DNA from: Polynucleobacter sp. JS-JIR-II-b4
Lineage (GTDB): Bacteria; Pseudomonadota; Gammaproteobacteria; Burkholderiales; Burkholderiaceae
Length of the DNA: 64,000 nt
Assembly (NCBI RefSeq): GCF_018687815.1
Contig: NZ_CP061306.1
Span: 620,001 to 684,000 of the forward strand
Direction of reading: 5' to 3'
In this document: positions 60,404 through 64,000 of the stretch, piece by piece
How the letters are laid out: every line of letters begins with the position of its first letter
How positions within the stretch are numbered: the first letter of the stretch is position 1
The notes under the pieces: model-generated
Told to the model about the DNA's origin: nothing
What the model saw: only the letters and a program-made list of their open reading frames with translations
The model's database searches: none
Position numbers and translations under genes: made by a program

Positions 60404-61200
60404 TGAAAAAACAATTACTTTCCCCTTTGTTTGCATTGCTTTTTACTCAGGCACATGCTGCAACCGTTCAGGAGCAGATGGATCAAAATATGGCAGTCAA
60501 GACAGCTGTTGAAGAACTTGTTCTTGCGAATCATATTTTGTATGACCAAAATGCTGTTGATGGCTATGGCCATATTAGTGTTCGTAACCCAGCCAATCCT
60601 AATACATTCTTTCTGGCAAGAAGTGTCGCGCCATCAGTTGTCAAAATTGAAGACATCATGGAATTCGATATGAATGGCAAAGCTTTAAATGGCGATACAC
60701 GAGTGGCTTATGGTGAGAGATATATTCATAGTGGTGTTCTAAAAAATCGCCCCGATATTAATTCGGTAATCCATGGTCATGCTGCACCCATACTGCCATA
60801 TGGACTTACAGGTACCACTCTCAAACCTGTGTATCACATGAGTGCATTCTTAGGGGATGGCGCGCCTATTTTTGAGATCCGCAATTTTGCTAAGCCCAAT
60901 CCAGATACGGATATGTTTATTAGTAATGTTGAGCTAGGTGATGCCCTATCTAAAACTATGGGTTTGCAGTATTTTGTTTTGATGCGGGGCCATGGATATG
61001 CTTCAGGGGCAGACTCCATTAAGAAGGCAGTCTTTAGAACGGTGTATGCAATTCAAAATGCAAGCATTCAGTCTGAGGCAATGAAGATGGGTCAGGTGCA
61101 ATACCTTACCCCCGGCGAAGCTGTTACTGCGCAGGAAACCATTGAGAAGACCATTGGACGCCCATGGCAGCTTTGGAGTGAGCGCGTCAAAAAACCGTAA
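60403..61200 (+). CDS. Class II aldolase/adducin-family protein with signal peptide
   Basis: 265-residue class II aldolase/adducin family protein. Metal-binding histidines lie in VIHGHAAPILPYG and LMRGHGYA; the block VDGYGHISVRNP is also typical. The N terminus is a Sec signal (KKQLLSPLFALLFTQAHA), cleavage near AHAAT. This family is normally cytoplasmic, so export is notable. Its neighbour is the TctC-like binding protein, which suggests a periplasmic step on the same substrate. Reaction unknown. Confidence 0.82.
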   Translation: MKKQLLSPLFALLFTQAHAATVQEQMDQNMAVKTAVEELVLANHILYDQNAVDGYGHISVRNPANPNTFFLARSVAPSVVKIEDIMEFDMNGKALNGDTRVAYGERYIHSGVLKNRPDINSVIHGHAAPILPYGLTGTTLKPVYHMSAFLGDGAPIFEIRNFAKPNPDTDMFISNVELGDALSKTMGLQYFVLMRGHGYASGADSIKKAVFRTVYAIQNASIQSEAMKMGQVQYLTPGEAVTAQETIEKTIGRPWQLWSERVKKP

Positions 61201-61221
61201 TCATTGTTAAACTCTTGCCTC

Positions 61222-62019
61222 ATGCAGATGCAAGCCCACTCCCTCGCCAAAGCCTTTTTACAGGGATTAGTGTCAGTATCCTTACTGCTGCTGCCATCGG
61301 TCAGCATGGCGGTCCTGCAGGATGAAATTCAGGTTTACGATGACGAAATTAATGCCAAGGGTGAAGCCAGTCTTGAGGTGCATTTAAACAGTACTCCCCG
61401 AGGCATTCAAAGCCCCTCCTATCCGGGTGAGGTGATGAACAATAACGGTGTACGAGTGACTCCTGAGTTTGCCTATGGCTTAGGCCATGATCTCGAAGCA
61501 GGTTTGTATATCTCTTATGTGAACTATGACAACAAGTTTCAGTATGCGGCAACCAAAGTGCGTATGAAATGGTTGCCAATTCGCGAAGATAAAGGCGACT
61601 CCTTTTTCGCAGGCGCAAATCTAGAGTTATCCAACGTACAACCCCAGTTTGATGAGTCTAGATACAACGGTGAAATGCGTTTTATTATTGGCAAGCATTT
61701 TGATGAGTGGCTTTTCTCATTTAACCCTATTGTGGATATGCCACTCTCCCAGCCTTACGTGCATCAGTCACCATATTTTTCTACGGCTACTCGCTTATCT
61801 AGGGAAGTAACACCTGAGCTGGCGCTCGGGGTGGAGTATTACTCCAACCTGAATCAACTTGGTCAGCCTATCAACTATCAAAACACCCAACAGTTGGGTT
61901 TCTTAATGATGTACTACGATGGCAAACCACTTTCTTTTCAGGCTGGGGTAGGTAAGGGCTTCTCTAACAGTACGGACTCATTAACGCTTAAAGCGATTTT
62001 TTCCATTCCATTAAATTAA
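61222..62019 (+). CDS. Predicted outer-membrane protein
   Basis: About 265-residue exported protein with a Sec signal ending near SVSMA. The mature part has alternating beta-strand character and aromatic girdles (DLEAGLYISYVNYDN, FQYAATKVRMKWLP). The last residues form a strand ending in PLN, so the C terminus is not the usual phenylalanine. I do not recognise the family. It lies 22 bases after the aldolase gene. ATG 61222 is chosen over TTG 61204. Confidence 0.68.
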   Translation: MQMQAHSLAKAFLQGLVSVSLLLLPSVSMAVLQDEIQVYDDEINAKGEASLEVHLNSTPRGIQSPSYPGEVMNNNGVRVTPEFAYGLGHDLEAGLYISYVNYDNKFQYAATKVRMKWLPIREDKGDSFFAGANLELSNVQPQFDESRYNGEMRFIIGKHFDEWLFSFNPIVDMPLSQPYVHQSPYFSTATRLSREVTPELALGVEYYSNLNQLGQPINYQNTQQLGFLMMYYDGKPLSFQAGVGKGFSNSTDSLTLKAIFSIPLN

Positions 62020-62031
62020 ATTTAAAACAAA

Positions 62032-62463
62032 CTATTTCTGCTCGCGTTCTTCTAGGTTAGGGCTTTCTTGAGCGCGAATATCAGCAGTGTAGAACTTTCC
62101 GGTATCAGTTAGCGTTACTTTCTTAAGGTATCCACCTTTATTGCCGTTGCGTAATGGCCAAAATTCCACTGATACTTTATCTCCTGCTTTTACAGCGTTT
62201 CTAGTCCAGCCGCCTGCACGAGTCAGATTTCCCGGACTTGAAACTTCGAGTATCCAAAGGGCAGGTGCATCGCCATCCTTGAGTGTGCCAGTTACAAATA
62301 TGCCAACGTGTGGGTTGGTCCACTGAACTTCTTTAACTACCCCAGTGATAGTAAATACTTTATCTCTATCAAACATGGTGGTGGCATGGTGTGCAAACGC
62401 TAGGGCTGACACTGATAATGCAATAGCGAATGAGGCTACTCTTGTGAATGTGGTGAGTTTCAA
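62032..62463 (-). CDS. DUF6152-family exported protein
   Basis: 143-residue exported protein with a Sec signal ending near LAFAHH. The mature part (FTITGVVKEVQWTNPHVGIF, SPGNLTRAGGWTRNAVKAGD) matches the DUF6152 pattern, a beta-rich barrel of unknown role. It starts the pair of His residues HHAT just after cleavage. Leftward, downstream of the 275-residue exported protein gene by 33 bases. Confidence 0.8.
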   Translation of the reverse strand: MKLTTFTRVASFAIALSVSALAFAHHATTMFDRDKVFTITGVVKEVQWTNPHVGIFVTGTLKDGDAPALWILEVSSPGNLTRAGGWTRNAVKAGDKVSVEFWPLRNGNKGGYLKKVTLTDTGKFYTADIRAQESPNLEEREQK

Positions 62464-62496
62464 AATACTATCTCCTTGATGTGACCTAGATATAAA

Positions 62497-63324
62497 TTAT
62501 TGGGGTGGAATGCGATTGCCGCCCACATCGTATTGAACGGGAACGTAAATATCATTACCGCGATTATCTTTTCCTGGAGCAAAAGAGCCCTCTAAACAAA
62601 CTCCTTCGACAATATCGAATTTACGAGCGCGTTGACGGAAATAAATACGGGTTGTTTTCCAGGGCTTGGTTAGCACATTGGGGGCAATGATCTCAATATC
62701 GTCATGCAATTCATCTTTACCCGCTAAATGAATTCGTTCGATGATGCGCATATCACCATTATTGGGAACGCCGGCAGCTTCGCTGATAGCAATATAAGCC
62801 TGAGGCACTACGCCTACCGTATCCACCACAAGCGTATCGCCCTCCCACTTACCAATAGAGTGGCCATGAAAAGTCGGGTCTGGATCTTCCGGATGGGGGC
62901 GACCATCGGTATAGATACGTCGCAAACGATTGCCATCAGACTCACCAAGCAAGGTCACTCTGCCTGGCGTAAAAAGGATTTCCATTGCGTTATGGGTAAC
63001 CAACATCCACGCAGGCATCGCTTCAGGCAGGCAATTCACGAAGAGTGGAGGGGGTCTCCCAGCCTTTTCCTCAGCTAGTTGAAATTGAATGAGTTCGTTG
63101 GCGGCGGGGGTCCAAGGTGGCATATTGGTTTTGGCTTGTTTATCTTGATCCGAGATTTTAGGATTCCACACGCCACTCCAATCAGGCAGCTTAGCAAGGT
63201 TGCCCCAGTCTTTAGCCGTAGGTGGGGGATTGATGATAGGCTTGGTTGATTGGGCCACTGTATTTTGTGCAAGGCCTATTCCTAAACCCGCAGCCATTAA
63301 TAGACAGATTAGTTTTCTTTTCAT
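62497..63324 (-). CDS. Exported protein of unknown function, DUF6152-linked
   Basis: About 275-residue exported protein. The ATG at 63324 has AGAGGGGAT just before it and gives a signal peptide ending near TVAQS. The mature part starts DWGNLAKLPDWSGVWNP and contains HGHSIGKWEGDTLVVDT, a block seen in exported proteins that co-occur with DUF6152. WGD/WNP-type strands suggest a beta-rich fold. The upstream frame to 63411 would overlap the next gene. Function unknown. Confidence 0.75.
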   Translation of the reverse strand: MKRKLICLLMAAGLGIGLAQNTVAQSTKPIINPPPTAKDWGNLAKLPDWSGVWNPKISDQDKQAKTNMPPWTPAANELIQFQLAEEKAGRPPPLFVNCLPEAMPAWMLVTHNAMEILFTPGRVTLLGESDGNRLRRIYTDGRPHPEDPDPTFHGHSIGKWEGDTLVVDTVGVVPQAYIAISEAAGVPNNGDMRIIERIHLAGKDELHDDIEIIAPNVLTKPWKTTRIYFRQRARKFDIVEGVCLEGSFAPGKDNRGNDIYVPVQYDVGGNRIPPQ

Positions 63325-63341
63325 ATCCCCTCTTTTTTTAT

Positions 63342-63848
63342 TCATGATGTTGCTGATACTAGTTCGAGCGTAAAGCCAATCCAGCGACCGCAAAAAATAA
63401 TACTTATCCAAAGCGTTAGTGAAATGGCTCCGGCACTTCGGGCCGCTATTGGCAATTGTTGGTAGTGATTCCAGCTATCAAGATTTTTGCCAATAATAAA
63501 TTGAAAGCACATCATATTGATGCCTGCCAAGCCAAGTAAAATAATTTTAGAGATGAAGTAAAAATTTTGACTATAACTTAGCGCATTCGAGGTGAAAAGA
63601 ATCGCGCCTGTAATAGCGGCAGCTAAAAAAGCCATCCAGGTAATCGGCAGAAGCTCTTTGCTGATATTACTAATTGCTCGATTTAACGCGCGTACCCCAA
63701 TCAAGCGCAGATCCACCAATGCAATTGAGCCAATGACCAATGTGACTGCAAGAACATGGATGGCTTCAATCCAGGGAAATAGTAATTCATTTTCGCGAAT
63801 CGTTTGCGCTAGGGGATTGCTATAAATGAAAATCAGAATGTCGTTCAT
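63342..63848 (-). CDS. DUF6644-like membrane protein
   Basis: 168-residue membrane protein with about four helices (AIHVLAVTLVIGSIALVDLR, WMAFLAAAITGAILFT and others), ending near FCGRWIGFTLELV. Histidine in IEAIHVLAV could ligate haem. It resembles DUF6644-like proteins. It stops 18 bases upstream of the exported-protein start and follows a partial paralogue by 33 bases. Confidence 0.75.
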   Translation of the reverse strand: MNDILIFIYSNPLAQTIRENELLFPWIEAIHVLAVTLVIGSIALVDLRLIGVRALNRAISNISKELLPITWMAFLAAAITGAILFTSNALSYSQNFYFISKIILLGLAGINMMCFQFIIGKNLDSWNHYQQLPIAARSAGAISLTLWISIIFCGRWIGFTLELVSATS

Positions 63849-63881
63849 ATCTTTTTGTAATTAATTGTTATGAATTTTTGA

Positions 63882-64000
63882 TTAGGCGTAGGCAATCCAG
63901 CGGCCAGCAGCAACAATGCCAACCCACAAAGCTAGCGACAAAATTGCCAGCAAACGGTTTGCAGTATTTACTGGAGTAAAAGAGTTATTGCTATGCCACT
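63882..64000 (-). CDS. C-terminal part of a second DUF6644-like membrane protein (partial)
   Basis: Open on the minus strand from the window edge to a TAA at 63882-63884. The last 39 codons encode NRLLAILSLALWVGIVAAGRWIAYA, whose GRWI end parallels the FCGRWI end of the adjacent DUF6644-like gene, so the two are probably paralogues in tandem. Only this end is visible. Confidence 0.7.
   Translation of the reverse strand, partial: WHSNNSFTPVNTANRLLAILSLALWVGIVAAGRWIAYA

Noticed and set aside
1..64000. CRISPR arrays, insertion sequences, integrases and rRNA
   Set aside because: No spaced direct repeats, transposase or integrase motifs, or rRNA-like stretches were found.

Overview
The window looks like chromosomal DNA of a free-living freshwater betaproteobacterium of the Burkholderiales; the gene set and moderate GC content resemble Polynucleobacter. 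That is a family-level inference from protein character, not a database match. Nearly all of it is coding, with short gaps and several strong intrinsic terminators. I see no rRNA, tRNA, insertion sequence, prophage or CRISPR array.

1-5275: an endonuclease/exonuclease/phosphatase-family protein coupled to a cardiolipin synthase, a CoA-transferase/acyl-CoA dehydrogenase pair, and a YqaA-like membrane protein. 5272-16908: one divergent catabolic locus centred on a TetR regulator. Leftward run tetR, a VOC protein, an FAD monooxygenase and a five-gene branched-chain-amino-acid-type ABC importer (livKHMGF order). Rightward run coxG and the three subunits of a molybdenum hydroxylase. A promoter and a 13-bp palindrome lie between the arms. 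A 3-hydroxybutyrate dehydrogenase and a lone PuuD-like membrane domain follow.

18592-23525: an oxidative-stress block of rubredoxin reductase, a 55-residue rubredoxin, rubrerythrin, a divergent OxyR-type regulator with both redox cysteines, an old yellow enzyme, a 58-residue membrane protein and cytochrome b561 behind a Fur-like box. 23621-37670: an lldD operon, two DMT permeases, a class V aminotransferase, a nitrobindin-like protein, NAD(P)H-hydrate dehydratase, a beta-CASP nuclease, a LOG protein, a channel-like protein, a TerC protein and a truncated haemoglobin. 37775-49631: a phasin-like protein, a Tat-exported fumarylacetoacetase-fold protein, a four-rhodanese protein behind a 360-bp non-coding stretch, a minimal Hc1-like histone, MmsB, SelD, a TlpA thioredoxin, a transglutaminase, RhlE, a thiol dioxygenase and a thioesterase.

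49776-57222: metal handling. This holds an exported protein with a duplicated domain, orphan tungstate- and molybdate-binding proteins around a ModE-type regulator, PaiB, and a cupredoxin/beta-barrel pair divergent from feoAB across two Fur-like boxes. 57320-64000: a block dominated by exported proteins. It has a Tat-exported FAA hydrolase, a cytoplasmic FAA hydrolase, a TctC-type binding protein, a class II aldolase with a signal peptide, a predicted outer-membrane protein, a DUF6152-like protein, another exported protein and DUF6644-like membrane proteins. This block, and the TetR-centred molybdenum hydroxylase locus, are the best candidates for undescribed biology.
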